Of a stretch of DNA of 62,443 nucleotides, positions 24,798 to 33,348 are shown piece by piece. The notes beneath the pieces were generated by a model. The model ran no database searches. It was not told the DNA's origin and saw only the letters and a program-made list of their open reading frames with translations. Origin of the DNA: UBA937 sp031549725 (GTDB lineage: Bacteria; Spirochaetota; Spirochaetia; Treponematales; Breznakiellaceae); contig JAVBPH010000047.1 of the NCBI GenBank assembly GCA_031549725.1, positions 1-62,443 on the forward strand, read 5' to 3'. How positions within the stretch are numbered: the first letter of the stretch is position 1; each line of letters opens with the position of its first letter. The position numbers and the translations under genes are program-made.

Positions 24798-27302
24798 ATG
24801 CGCCCACGGTTAATCGTAATTTGTTTATTTATAGGTCTTGCTGGGGTTGCTTTTGCGCAGCAGGGTGACTGGTACCAGGGAAAACCGATAAAAAATATCA
24901 CCTTTGAAGGTCTTAAGCATGTCAAATTATCGGAACTGGAAAATCTAATATCCGATTTTATCGGCAGACCGTTTAATGATACCGTATTCCTTGAACTGCA
25001 GAGCAAAATTTACGCTCTGGAATATTTTGACCTGATATCCCCCAGCGCCGTACCGGCGGATCCCCAGGGCAATGAGGTAATCATAAAATTTACGGTTACC
25101 GAAAGGCCCATCATTTCCCAGATATCCTTTGTGGGAAACAACAGTATCAGAAGCCGGGAATTATTGGATGTGGTTTCCCTAAAAGTAAATGACGTATCCA
25201 ACCAAATGAAAATAAAGATCGATGAACTGGCTATCCAGAACAAATATATGGAAAAGGGGTTCCCGGATATTAAGGTCCGGTCGGAGACAAAGCAAAATAA
25301 TGATAATACCATTACACTCATTTTTTATATAAATGAAGGTGAAAAAATAAGCATTGAAAGCATTCGGTTTGAGGGAAACACCACATTTTCCGAAAGGGCC
25401 CTTAAAAAGCAGATAAGCCTGCAGGAAAGGGGCATTATTAAGGCATTCCAGGACGGGGCCTTCCAGGAAATCAAATTGATCGCCGACCGGAACGCCATAA
25501 CCCAGTATTACCATGACAAGGGTTATATTGATATGGCGGTGACCGACGTAATCCAGGATGTAAAAAAGAATGATAAGGGTGAAAATATGATGACCCTGAC
25601 ATTCAGGATCTACGAAGGCAGGACCTATAAATTCAGCGGGATTTCCTTTGAGGGAAACAAAATTTTCTCCACCGAACAATTGGATGCTAAGGTTACCTCA
25701 AAAACCGGGCAGGTAGTAAATGCCCGGCAGGTTGAAGGTGACCTCCAGCGGGTTGCGGACCTGTATTATGAGAACGGTTATATATTTAATACCATAGCCA
25801 GGGAAGAACTCAAAAATAGTGAAGAAGGTACCATCGGGTATAAAATTATTATCGTTGAAAGAAACCGGGCATATATTGAGAACATTATTATTTCGGGTAA
25901 CCAGAAAACTAAGGATGAGGTAATCCTCCGGGAAATTCCCCTGGAACCCGGGGATGTTTTCTCCAAAACAAAGGTCATGAATGGACTCCGGAACCTCTAC
26001 AATCTTCAGTTCTTTTCAATGGTTGCTCCGGAAACACCCGAGGGCAGTGCGGACAACCTCATGAACCTGGTGATTAGTGTGGAGGAACAGCCCACCACGG
26101 ACCTGAGCTTTGGTTTAACCTTTGCGGGAGTTTCCGACCCGGATACATTCCCTATTTCTGCGGTGGTAAAATACAATGACCGGAACTTCCTGGGATACGG
26201 GAACAGTTTGGGTGCGGAGTTGAATGTATCCCCGGATACCCAGAGCCTGGCATTAAAGTACACCCAAAGATGGATCTTCGGGCTGCCCCTATCGGGAGGG
26301 TTTGACCTTACCACTTCCCACACAAAACGCCAGGCCTCCATGGACAACTATGCTCCGTTTTTTAATGGTGATGAGGAGTATGCTTTCCCCGACGGATTTG
26401 AAACCTATGAGGAATATGAAGATTCCAGCAAACTTCCCGCGGACCAGTACCTGATGGATTATAATCAATGGGTGATTAGCCTGGGCTTTTCCACCGGATA
26501 CAGGTGGTTGTTCCGCCCGGGAATTGTTTCCCTAAGCGGCGGTGTCCGGACGGGTATTGTCAGAAACAACTATGATGCGGATTTATTCCGCCCCTTTGAT
26601 CCTACCCTGCGGGATAGGAATAATATGTGGACCCCGGACAATTCAACCTGGCTCAGCCTTTCCCTGGATAACCGGGATATTTATTACGATCCGTCCAATG
26701 GTTATTATGCTGTTCAAAGATTGGGTTTCTACGGCATTCTTCCCATAGAACGGGAACATTATATGAGGAGCGATACCAAAGCTGAATATTTCTATACATT
26801 ATTCAGCCTTCCGGTTACTGAAAAATTTACCTTTAAAGGTATATTTGCCCTCCATACGGGCCTGTCATTTATCTTCCCCGAATTCAGTTATCCCCTGGAT
26901 ATTGAATCGGCGAACAGGCTGTCCATTGACGGTATGTTTGTCGGCCGGGGCTGGACTAATGAACGCCTGAACCGGGGTAATGCCCTTTGGGAAAACTGGG
27001 CAGAGGTCAGGTTTCCCATTATCCAGAATATTCTTGCATTGGATACATTCTTTGATATGGCGGCGGTTTCAGAAACCCCGGCTCTCTTTTTTACGGATTT
27101 TTCTTCGGAACAGCTGCGGTTCTCCTTTGGCCTTGGGCTTCGGTTTGCCATTCCCCAGTTCCCCATCAAGTTAATGCTGGCAAAACGGTTTAAACTGGTT
27201 GATGGCCTGGTTGAATGGCAGGACGGCAATCTGTTCCATAACAAAAACAAACCCGGTTCCGGCATCGACTTTGTTCTAGGGTTTACATTGTCTTCGTATT
27301 AA
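24798..27302 (+). CDS. bamA: Outer-membrane protein assembly factor BamA (Omp85)
   Basis: About 834 residues. A signal peptide ends at VAFAQQ. POTRA domains run from about residue 28 to 425, each with the (I/F)EGN element (VGNNSIRSRELLDV, FEGNTTFSERALK, FEGNKIFSTEQLD, ISGNQKTKDEVILREI). The C-terminal half is the 16-strand barrel, with FVGRGW near residue 715, the equivalent of the VRGF lock, and the end VLGFTLSSY. BamA inserts beta-barrel proteins into the outer membrane. The start ATG lies after AAGGAG. It is placed between tamB and skp, which encodes its chaperone partner. Confidence 0.95.
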   Translation: MRPRLIVICLFIGLAGVAFAQQGDWYQGKPIKNITFEGLKHVKLSELENLISDFIGRPFNDTVFLELQSKIYALEYFDLISPSAVPADPQGNEVIIKFTVTERPIISQISFVGNNSIRSRELLDVVSLKVNDVSNQMKIKIDELAIQNKYMEKGFPDIKVRSETKQNNDNTITLIFYINEGEKISIESIRFEGNTTFSERALKKQISLQERGIIKAFQDGAFQEIKLIADRNAITQYYHDKGYIDMAVTDVIQDVKKNDKGENMMTLTFRIYEGRTYKFSGISFEGNKIFSTEQLDAKVTSKTGQVVNARQVEGDLQRVADLYYENGYIFNTIAREELKNSEEGTIGYKIIIVERNRAYIENIIISGNQKTKDEVILREIPLEPGDVFSKTKVMNGLRNLYNLQFFSMVAPETPEGSADNLMNLVISVEEQPTTDLSFGLTFAGVSDPDTFPISAVVKYNDRNFLGYGNSLGAELNVSPDTQSLALKYTQRWIFGLPLSGGFDLTTSHTKRQASMDNYAPFFNGDEEYAFPDGFETYEEYEDSSKLPADQYLMDYNQWVISLGFSTGYRWLFRPGIVSLSGGVRTGIVRNNYDADLFRPFDPTLRDRNNMWTPDNSTWLSLSLDNRDIYYDPSNGYYAVQRLGFYGILPIEREHYMRSDTKAEYFYTLFSLPVTEKFTFKGIFALHTGLSFIFPEFSYPLDIESANRLSIDGMFVGRGWTNERLNRGNALWENWAEVRFPIIQNILALDTFFDMAAVSETPALFFTDFSSEQLRFSFGLGLRFAIPQFPIKLMLAKRFKLVDGLVEWQDGNLFHNKNKPGSGIDFVLGFTLSSY

Positions 27303-27312
27303 GGATGGAAAA

Positions 27313-27840
27313 ATGAAGCGGATTATTCTATTTGCATGCTTATTGGTTGGAGGATTTTTTTCGCTGGGAGCCCAGCAGCTTACCAGATTTGCGGTGGTGG
27401 ATTTGCCTAAGGTGTATACTTCTTTTTTCAGGGACTCCAAACCTGTCCGGGATTTTGAGGAAAGAAGCGCCAGGGTTCAGTCCGAAATCAACAGGATGAA
27501 CCAGGAAATACAAACCCTGAAAAGCCAGTTGGTGGATGCCCAGGCCCAGGGTGACAACACCAAGGCCCTCCGGCTGGAAAATGATATTTTTAAAAAATCC
27601 GAATTCCTCAAGCAGTACTACCAGACCAAAACCGAAGAACTTGAGATGCAGCGGAAAAAACTGTCAGAATCAAACACCTTTATGCAGCAGGTGTACGATG
27701 AAATACGAATCATTGCTGAAAGCGAAGGGTACAGCATGGTGCTGAGCCTGAAGGATAATACGGGAATCCTCTGGTATAGTCCCACGGTGGATATCACCGA
27801 TAAAATAATTCAAAGCCTTATGAGTAAAGCCAGCAGATAG
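27313..27840 (+). CDS. skp: Periplasmic chaperone Skp/OmpH
   Basis: The 175-residue protein has a signal peptide (MKRIILFACLLVGGFFSLGA) and an OmpH domain. After a short first strand (LTRFAVVDLPKVY) comes a long charged coiled coil of about 80 residues (REEV-like heptads from about residue 47 to 120), then a strand close to the end (YSMVLSLKDNTGILWYSP). Skp forms a jellyfish-shaped trimer that holds unfolded outer-membrane proteins on their way to BamA. Only 10 bases separate it from bamA, which indicates one message. Confidence 0.93.
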   Translation: MKRIILFACLLVGGFFSLGAQQLTRFAVVDLPKVYTSFFRDSKPVRDFEERSARVQSEINRMNQEIQTLKSQLVDAQAQGDNTKALRLENDIFKKSEFLKQYYQTKTEELEMQRKKLSESNTFMQQVYDEIRIIAESEGYSMVLSLKDNTGILWYSPTVDITDKIIQSLMSKASR

Positions 27841-27873
27841 GGGGAGCATATCAGTTCCTCCGAATCCGGACCC

Positions 27874-30537
27874 ATGATGGAGCAATACCGCCGAATCAAG
27901 CGGGACCATCAGGGAGAAGTTTTGTTTTTCCGCCTGGGCGACTTTTATGAAATGTTTGCGGAAGACGCCCTGGAAATATCCGCCCTCCTTAACCTTACAT
28001 TAACCAGCCGCCAGGGGCTTCCCATGTGCGGTATTCCCTATCATGCAGCCCGCTCCTACATTGCCAGGCTTTTAAAATACGGCAAAAAAGTAGCCATCTG
28101 TGAACAGGTTTCCGAACCCACCAAAGGCAGGGGAATTGTTGACCGGAAAGTTATAGAAATAATTACCCCGGGTACAACCATTGATGAGGATTATCTGGAA
28201 AAGGGAAATTCCAATTATTTATCCGCCCTTTCCTTATACCGGAATTTCTTTTCCTTTGCTTATATTGATCTTTCCACCGGGGATTTCAAAACCAGTTCTT
28301 TTCCTGTTGAAGGAGGCCTGGAGCGGTTCCGGCAGGAATTGGAAAGACTGGATGCAAAGGAAATGATCGTCCAGGAATCCATCCTGGAAGAATATCCCCA
28401 TATGGCCGAAACAGTTTTCAACAGAAGCGGATTAGTGGTAAACCGCTGGGCCGACTGGCTTTTTGATATCGAAAGAAGCAGGGAGAGACTTTTCAGACAG
28501 TTCGGTACATCCAGCTTAAAAGCCTTCGGACTTGAGGATAATTCTCCGGAAATTGTATCCGCCGGGGCCCTCCTGGATTACATTGATGATACCGCCAAAA
28601 GCGTGCTGCCCCATATAAGGACTATTTCACTTTACCATGACGACCAGTACGTAAGCATCGATGAATCCTCCCAAAGAAATCTGGAACTTATCCGCAATCT
28701 CCGGGACGGGGATATCCGGTATTCCCTTCTGGAAGTAATGGATGAAACAAAAACCGCCATGGGCCGCCGGCTGCTGAAATGGCGTATTTTACATCCCCTG
28801 AGAAATACCGGCGCTGTCAGGCAGAGGCTTTCCAATGTGGAAACTATTTACCGGGATCAGACCCGTCTGAATACGCTCCGGGGACTTTTGGGAAAAACAC
28901 CGGACCTGGAAAGGCTTTGCTCCCGGCTTGCCATGGATAAGGCCCATGGCAAGGATATGATTTCCATAAAAAACAGCCTGGTATCATTTAAGGAAGTATA
29001 TGAACTTTCTGCCGCACTGGACCTGTATTTTGAAAAGGACCTGGTTTTCAGCGGGGAAGATTATAAAGGACTTATGGATCTGAAGGACCTCCTTGAACAG
29101 GGATTGGTTGAGGAACCCTCTATTTTATTAACCGAAGGTAATTTGATCAGGGATGGGTTCAATCCGGAATTGGACAGCCTGAGGATCCTCCGGGATCAGG
29201 GCAGGAACCTGCTGGAATCATACCTGGAAGAAGAACGGGAACTCACGGGAATACAGACCTTAAAGATCCGGTATAACCGGCTGATCGGTTATTTTTTTGA
29301 AGTAACCAAGGTGAATCTTTCAAAAGTTCCGGCCCACTTTATCCGGCGCCAGGGAGTTGTCGGGGGTGAGCGGTATACCACGGATCGTTTGGCATCATTG
29401 GAATCCGATATCAACGGGGCCCATGACAGGGTGGTGGAACTGGAAAAGAAATTATTTCTTGAAATAAGGGAAACCGCAAAAAAACTGGGGATTCAGCTTT
29501 CCGCTGCCGCCGGGCGGATGGCCGAACTAGATACAGCCCAGTCGCTGGCCCGGGCTGCTACTATCCATGGGTGGGTCCGTCCGGAACTTTCCGAAGAAAA
29601 TATCATTTCCATTGAAGAAGGGAGGCATCCGGTGGTGGAAGCCCACCTGGGAAGGGGGGAATTTGTACCTAACCAGGTCTCCCTGGACGGCGCAGATATT
29701 TCCTTTGCCCTCATCACCGGTCCCAATATGGCCGGCAAGTCCACGTATCTCCGGCAGGCTGCCTTGATTGTTATCATGGCTCAGATTGGAAGTTTTGTTC
29801 CCGCCAAGGAGGCGGTCATAGGAATAGTGGACCGGATTTACTGCAGGGTAGGGGCCTCGGATAACCTGGCCCGGGGGGAATCAACCTTTCTGGTGGAGAT
29901 GAATGAAACCGCCCATATACTGCATACCGCCACCCACCGGAGCCTGGTGATTATGGACGAAGTAGGCCGGGGGACCGGGACAAACGACGGCCTTTCCATC
30001 GCCTGGGCAATCTGTGAAGAACTGCTGGACCACATACAATGCCGGACCCTTTTTGCCACCCACTACCATGAATTGTCCCTGATTAATCACCCAAAACTGG
30101 CCAACCGTTCCATGGAAGTCCTGGACCGTAACGGAGAGATTGTTTTTCTCAGAAAACTTGCGGAGGGTGCAGCCGCGGAATCCTACGGTCTTCATGTGGC
30201 AAAATTGGCGGGTATACCCGACAGGGTCCTGGAAAAAGCCGAAAGGATCATGACCAGACTCAAGCTGAACGAAAAAAATATCGGTACCGATGAGAATCCC
30301 CTATCCGGAGGGTCCCCAGGGGATTTGCCGGTACGGCGGATCAGCCCGGTCTTCCCTACAGAATATGAACATGTAATTGACGACCTTATTGCCCTGGATC
30401 CTGACCGGCTGACACCGGTTGAAGCATTAAACAGAATCCATGTCTGGCACAGGGTTGTCAAGGAAGGCAGTACCCCTGTAAAAAAACGGAGCCGGAAACC
30501 GGAAGAACCGGAGCATACCCCCTCTTTGTTTGATTAG
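27874..30537 (+). CDS. mutS: DNA mismatch repair protein MutS
   Basis: MutS finds mispaired bases and starts repair. The mismatch-reading Phe-x-Glu is in FFRLGDFYEMF (about residue 24). Walker A is GPNMAGKST (about 620), Walker B is LVIMDEVGRGTGTNDG, and the switch is FATHYHEL. The length of 887 is normal, with the C-terminal tail ending TPSLFD. The exact start is unclear: GGGGGAG at 27839-27845 is too far from ATG 27874, while in-frame codons upstream read Ser-Ser-Glu-Ser-Gly-Pro before Met-Met-Glu-Gln-Tyr, as in other MutS N-termini. A non-standard start near 27850 (ATC) is possible. Confidence 0.95.
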   Translation: MMEQYRRIKRDHQGEVLFFRLGDFYEMFAEDALEISALLNLTLTSRQGLPMCGIPYHAARSYIARLLKYGKKVAICEQVSEPTKGRGIVDRKVIEIITPGTTIDEDYLEKGNSNYLSALSLYRNFFSFAYIDLSTGDFKTSSFPVEGGLERFRQELERLDAKEMIVQESILEEYPHMAETVFNRSGLVVNRWADWLFDIERSRERLFRQFGTSSLKAFGLEDNSPEIVSAGALLDYIDDTAKSVLPHIRTISLYHDDQYVSIDESSQRNLELIRNLRDGDIRYSLLEVMDETKTAMGRRLLKWRILHPLRNTGAVRQRLSNVETIYRDQTRLNTLRGLLGKTPDLERLCSRLAMDKAHGKDMISIKNSLVSFKEVYELSAALDLYFEKDLVFSGEDYKGLMDLKDLLEQGLVEEPSILLTEGNLIRDGFNPELDSLRILRDQGRNLLESYLEEERELTGIQTLKIRYNRLIGYFFEVTKVNLSKVPAHFIRRQGVVGGERYTTDRLASLESDINGAHDRVVELEKKLFLEIRETAKKLGIQLSAAAGRMAELDTAQSLARAATIHGWVRPELSEENIISIEEGRHPVVEAHLGRGEFVPNQVSLDGADISFALITGPNMAGKSTYLRQAALIVIMAQIGSFVPAKEAVIGIVDRIYCRVGASDNLARGESTFLVEMNETAHILHTATHRSLVIMDEVGRGTGTNDGLSIAWAICEELLDHIQCRTLFATHYHELSLINHPKLANRSMEVLDRNGEIVFLRKLAEGAAAESYGLHVAKLAGIPDRVLEKAERIMTRLKLNEKNIGTDENPLSGGSPGDLPVRRISPVFPTEYEHVIDDLIALDPDRLTPVEALNRIHVWHRVVKEGSTPVKKRSRKPEEPEHTPSLFD

Positions 30538-30863
30538 CATAAAAACGCGATAATTCCTATAATCACCCCGAAACTGATTATAGTATTAAATGAAGCGTGA
30601 TTTTCATTTAATACTATCTTGTTCCTGAAATCTTCAAAAGAGACGGATAACAAATGAGCCTCCCCGGATATCTTTAGCGATAAACCGTATCCAACTGAGG
30701 CTCGTTCGATAGGAAAATTATTAAATCAGACTTCAGAATAAATGATGGAAAGTTTAGGCGAAATTTATATATGCTTATAAATAGGGATCTTTAATAATCC
30801 AGCCGAGTTTTTAGGGTTTCCTAATGTTATATCAAAAAAATAGTGTAAAAAGGTAAAATAATT
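30538..30863. other. Non-coding gap with strong inverted repeats
   Basis: No gene is seen between mutS and the DUF2141 remnant. It holds a perfect 15-base-pair hairpin at 30580-30617 (arms ATAGTATTAAATGAA and TTCATTTAATACTAT, loop of 8) and a second structure at 30656-30703 with outer arms GAGCCTC/GAGGCTC and inner GGATA/TATCC. The base composition is richer in A+T than mutS. Neither hairpin is followed by a T-tract. It may be a structured leader, a mobile-element relic or a terminator of a less usual kind. Confidence 0.6.
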
Positions 30864-31296
30864 ATGTATAAAAAAGTATTTTTTATGTGTTTCATTTTTT
30901 ATTATGGGAAGTGTTTTTGCGGACGGCATTGATAATAATATCGATGTAACTATAGAAATTACCGGTGTGTTAATTCACGGCGGATTGGTATATGCAGCTG
31001 TATTTTCAAATGAAACCGATTTTAAAAATGAACATCCGTTTTCTTCATTTATCATGGAATTGCTTGCCGGTACCTTAAATTATAATTTGAAATTACCCGA
31101 GGGGGAATAGGTGGTTTCCATATTTCTGGATGTCAGCGGTAACAAAACATAGGATCTTCATATCTTCATACCTAAAGAACCGGTGGGGCTGACAAATTAT
31201 GACGGTAAGGGAATCCCCGGTCGTTTTCATAAATTAAAAGTACCCGTAACAAAAGATTCAAAAAAGATAATCGGAAACATAATACCCGTAGAATGA
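30864..31296 (+). pseudogene. DUF2141-type secreted protein, broken by stops and a frameshift
   Basis: Reading across the damage gives a DUF2141-like pattern: VDVTIEITGVLIHGGLVYAA, LNYNLKLPEGE, then VVSIFLDVSGNKT, then IPKEPVGLTN. In-frame TAG codons fall at 31108-31110 (where the family has Tyr after the GxxE turn) and 31150-31152. A 1-base shift lies in the signal-peptide region: the frame from ATG 30864 gives MYKKVFFMCFIFY and the other gives MGSVFADG. After both stops the frame stays open to 31296. It is most likely a recent pseudogene; readthrough of TAG is not supported. The following comF frame overlaps its end by chance. Confidence 0.75.
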
Positions 31297-31397
31297 TTTT
31301 TTTTGCTTTCGTGTTTTTTTATGTACCCCATGGTATTCTTCACTTTTTAATTGTGACCGCTGAATCAGAACAATCCCTGAAACCATCATATTCCTAT

Positions 31398-32111
31398 ATG
31401 AATATAATACATTTTATCCGGGAACTGATGTTTCCCGGGGGCTGCGGTATTTGCGGAAGTATGCTTATCACAGGCAAAGAAGCATATTTGGGTCTCTGTA
31501 CGAGGTGTGAACAAAAATTGGAGTATTCCCTGGATGAAAGGTGCGGTACCTGCGGAAGACCCCTGATATCTGAAATAGGTATCTGTATGCACTGCCGTAA
31601 AACCGGGGATAATCAGGAAAGGTTTTTAGATTCTATGATGGCCTTATACCCATATACAGGAATTTACCGGCAGCTCCTGGCATCGTATAAATTCGAACAG
31701 TATAAACAACTCTCTTTTTTTCTGGCATCAAAACTCATTGATGCCGGCAGGGGGATTGAATCTAAATATGGTTCCAGGCTGACCTGGATTCCTGTCCCTC
31801 CGCGGCCGGGTAAAATAAAAAACACCGGCTGGGATCAAATTGATTATCTTGCCGGAAAAATAGAAAGGGGAAACCAAATTCCCGTCAGCAGATGTTTAAA
31901 AAGACTCAATTCAATGGCCCAAAAACTTTTGAACCGCAGTGAAAGGCTTGCTAATCTTAAAGGACAGATTATCTGTTCCGGAAAGGCTCCCAGGGATGTG
32001 CTCATTTTTGATGATGTGGTCACCACCGGAGCAACCCTGGAGGCTTGTGCGGAATCATTAAAAAAAGCCGGAGCGGAACATGTGTATGGGGTTTGCCTGT
32101 TTTATGATTAG
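31398..32111 (+). CDS. comF: ComF-family phosphoribosyltransferase-like protein
   Basis: About 237 residues. A Cys-rich zinc module is visible at the N-terminus (CGICGSM, CTRCEQ, CGTCGRP, CMHCRK), followed by a phosphoribosyltransferase fold with LIFDDVVTTGATLEAC near the C-terminus (PRPP loop). ComF proteins are needed for DNA uptake in naturally competent bacteria but also occur in non-competent ones, so a role beyond uptake is possible. An upstream ATG at 31293 is open but adds 35 residues of unusual hydrophobic sequence; ATG 31398 matches the family start MNIIHFIRELMFPGGC. It ends 1 base into a hairpin of the TTTTTCAAAA family. Confidence 0.9.
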   Translation: MNIIHFIRELMFPGGCGICGSMLITGKEAYLGLCTRCEQKLEYSLDERCGTCGRPLISEIGICMHCRKTGDNQERFLDSMMALYPYTGIYRQLLASYKFEQYKQLSFFLASKLIDAGRGIESKYGSRLTWIPVPPRPGKIKNTGWDQIDYLAGKIERGNQIPVSRCLKRLNSMAQKLLNRSERLANLKGQIICSGKAPRDVLIFDDVVTTGATLEACAESLKKAGAEHVYGVCLFYD

Positions 32112-32146
32112 AAGCTTTTTTAAACTTCATTTTTTGAAAAAGCTTC
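32111..32146. repeat. Solo hairpin, GCTTTTTT...GAAAAAGC family
   Basis: Arms GAAGCTTTTT and GAAAAAGCTTC surround an A/T-rich loop. The stop codon TAG of comF shares its G with the first base of the element. It is similar to hairpins A and C of the three-hairpin repeat. It could help end comF transcription but has no T-tract after the stem. Confidence 0.65.
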
Positions 32147-32157
32147 ATTAAGCAAAC

Positions 32158-32901
32158 TCAAAAAGAATAGCTTGCTCCAATATAAGGCATGATGATCGAA
32201 TCCTGATTTTTGCCCAGGTTAAGAAAATCCACTTCCGCCCAAAGGGTAACCTTTCCTAAATAGAATTCTGCATTTGGTTTCAGAGCAAAAATGGTAAATG
32301 TATGATCCGCATCAAATTCCAATTCCACATAAAACACTTTTTTTCTCATGTAGTTAAGTACAATTTCATAATTCCGCATATCCACGGAGGGGCTAATATT
32401 CCAGGTCCCGGTCAATTCAAGGCCAAAACCAAACTTATAGTATCCTGCTTTTAAATAGTTATCCGAAGATAGGGATGGCCCATAATTAATATGAAATCCA
32501 ATCTTGCCCAGTAAAGCTCCAAAGGAAAAATCCTGGAGATAGGATGCACTGGGCTCTAAAACACCATCGTAACTGTCTCCAATATAAAAATTGTTCTGGT
32601 TCTCTAAATTAAAAGTAAGAATTCCCATGGAGAGGACATCAAAATTATAGGCAAATTCCTCTTCCAAATAAAATGTCTGGGCAATTGTCCTGCCAAAGGC
32701 TACGAAATATTGTCCTTTAAGATAAACATAATATTGATTAATAGTTTTGCTGAATTCCACCAGGGGCGCAGGTTCAGGGATAACCTCTTCAGTCACATCA
32801 CCTATATACATTTCCGTGCCCAGAGTTAAACCTATATCATCAGCAATGGAAAAAGATACAACCCCAACGAACAGTAAACAAACAAATAGGATTTTTTTCA
32901 C
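32158..32901 (-). CDS. Secreted barrel-like protein of unknown function
   Basis: The 247-residue protein has a signal peptide (KKILFVCLLFVGVVSFSIA) and alternating beta-type strands with many aromatic residues (YYVYLKGQYFVAFGRTIAQ, FYVELEFDADHTFTIFAL). It ends MPYIGASYSF, the Phe-terminated signal of outer-membrane barrels. The start is GTG with GGGAG 9 bases before it. It converges on comF, with the solo hairpin between them. The family is not recognised; an outer-membrane location is inferred. Confidence 0.75.
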   Translation of the reverse strand: MKKILFVCLLFVGVVSFSIADDIGLTLGTEMYIGDVTEEVIPEPAPLVEFSKTINQYYVYLKGQYFVAFGRTIAQTFYLEEEFAYNFDVLSMGILTFNLENQNNFYIGDSYDGVLEPSASYLQDFSFGALLGKIGFHINYGPSLSSDNYLKAGYYKFGFGLELTGTWNISPSVDMRNYEIVLNYMRKKVFYVELEFDADHTFTIFALKPNAEFYLGKVTLWAEVDFLNLGKNQDSIIMPYIGASYSF

Positions 32902-32979
32902 GATTTTATTCTCCCTTCAGGCGTAAAACGTATCCATCCATTTCGATACTGTTTTAGAGGCAGTCTATTTATAATTATT

Positions 32980-33015
32980 GAGGCTTTTTCAAAATATCAA
33001 ATTTTGAAAAGCCTC
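32980..33015. repeat. Solo hairpin, GGCTTTTTCAAAAT family
   Basis: Arms GAGGCTTTTTCAAAAT and ATTTTGAAAAGCCTC with a 5-base loop and a one-base bulge. Almost identical to hairpin A of the three-hairpin repeat. The 'GSVRYG' element copy 3 follows about 35 bases later. Confidence 0.75.
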
Positions 33016-33021
33016 TATTAT

Positions 33022-33095
33022 CAAAAACCCCGCGGCAAGCAGCGTGTATATTGGTTCTGTAAGGTAAGGATTATATGCGGGTTCCATACCCCGCA
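33022..33095 (+). repeat. Dispersed 'GSVRYG' element, copy 3 (degenerate)
   Basis: Shares ATCAAAAACC and TTGGTTCTGTAAGGTA with copies at 143-216 (inverted) and 55730-55830. In the same frame as copy 2 the core here reads Tyr-Ile-Gly-Ser-Val-Arg-stop-Gly-Leu-Tyr-Ala-Gly-Ser-Ile-Pro, so a stop is present. Confidence 0.65.
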
Positions 33096-33348
33096 AAACA
33101 ATTTCTTTGTTGCTTCAAAGAATAGCCCTAAAGTGCCGGGCATGAAACCCGCCGGCGAATCACCTAATTTAATTTTATAAAAATATATGCAATAAATCCA
33201 ATTAAATTCTGAAGCGGTATATATTTTTACTGCTGGTAATTTAATGATTCAAATAAGTAAATAAAACTGAAATGTATTATAATAGTGTTATTGGGCATTT
33301 CCGGTCTTTGCCGGAGATGCATCTTATTCAAAAAGAAGGGACAATAAA
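33096..33348. promoter_or_regulatory. Upstream region of the catalase gene
   Basis: The region is A/T-rich and holds a TATAAT at 33278-33283 and a hairpin at 33295-33320 (arms GCAT-x-TCCGG and CCGGA-x-ATGC) in the likely 5' leader. A second GC-rich inverted repeat is around 33137-33158. No clear PerR or OxyR site is seen. Oxidative-stress regulation is expected from knowledge of catalases, not shown by the sequence. Confidence 0.45.

Noticed and set aside
30640..30710. A cyclic di-GMP riboswitch
   Set aside because: Some short runs recall the class I core, but the tetraloop and receptor are missing and the order of stems is wrong.
30864..31296. TAG readthrough or pyrrolysine-type coding
   Set aside because: An upstream frameshift in the signal region and the small size fit a pseudogene better, and no supporting genes are in the window.
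33270..33300. A PerR operator before katA
   Set aside because: TTATAATA is present but the second half-site does not match.
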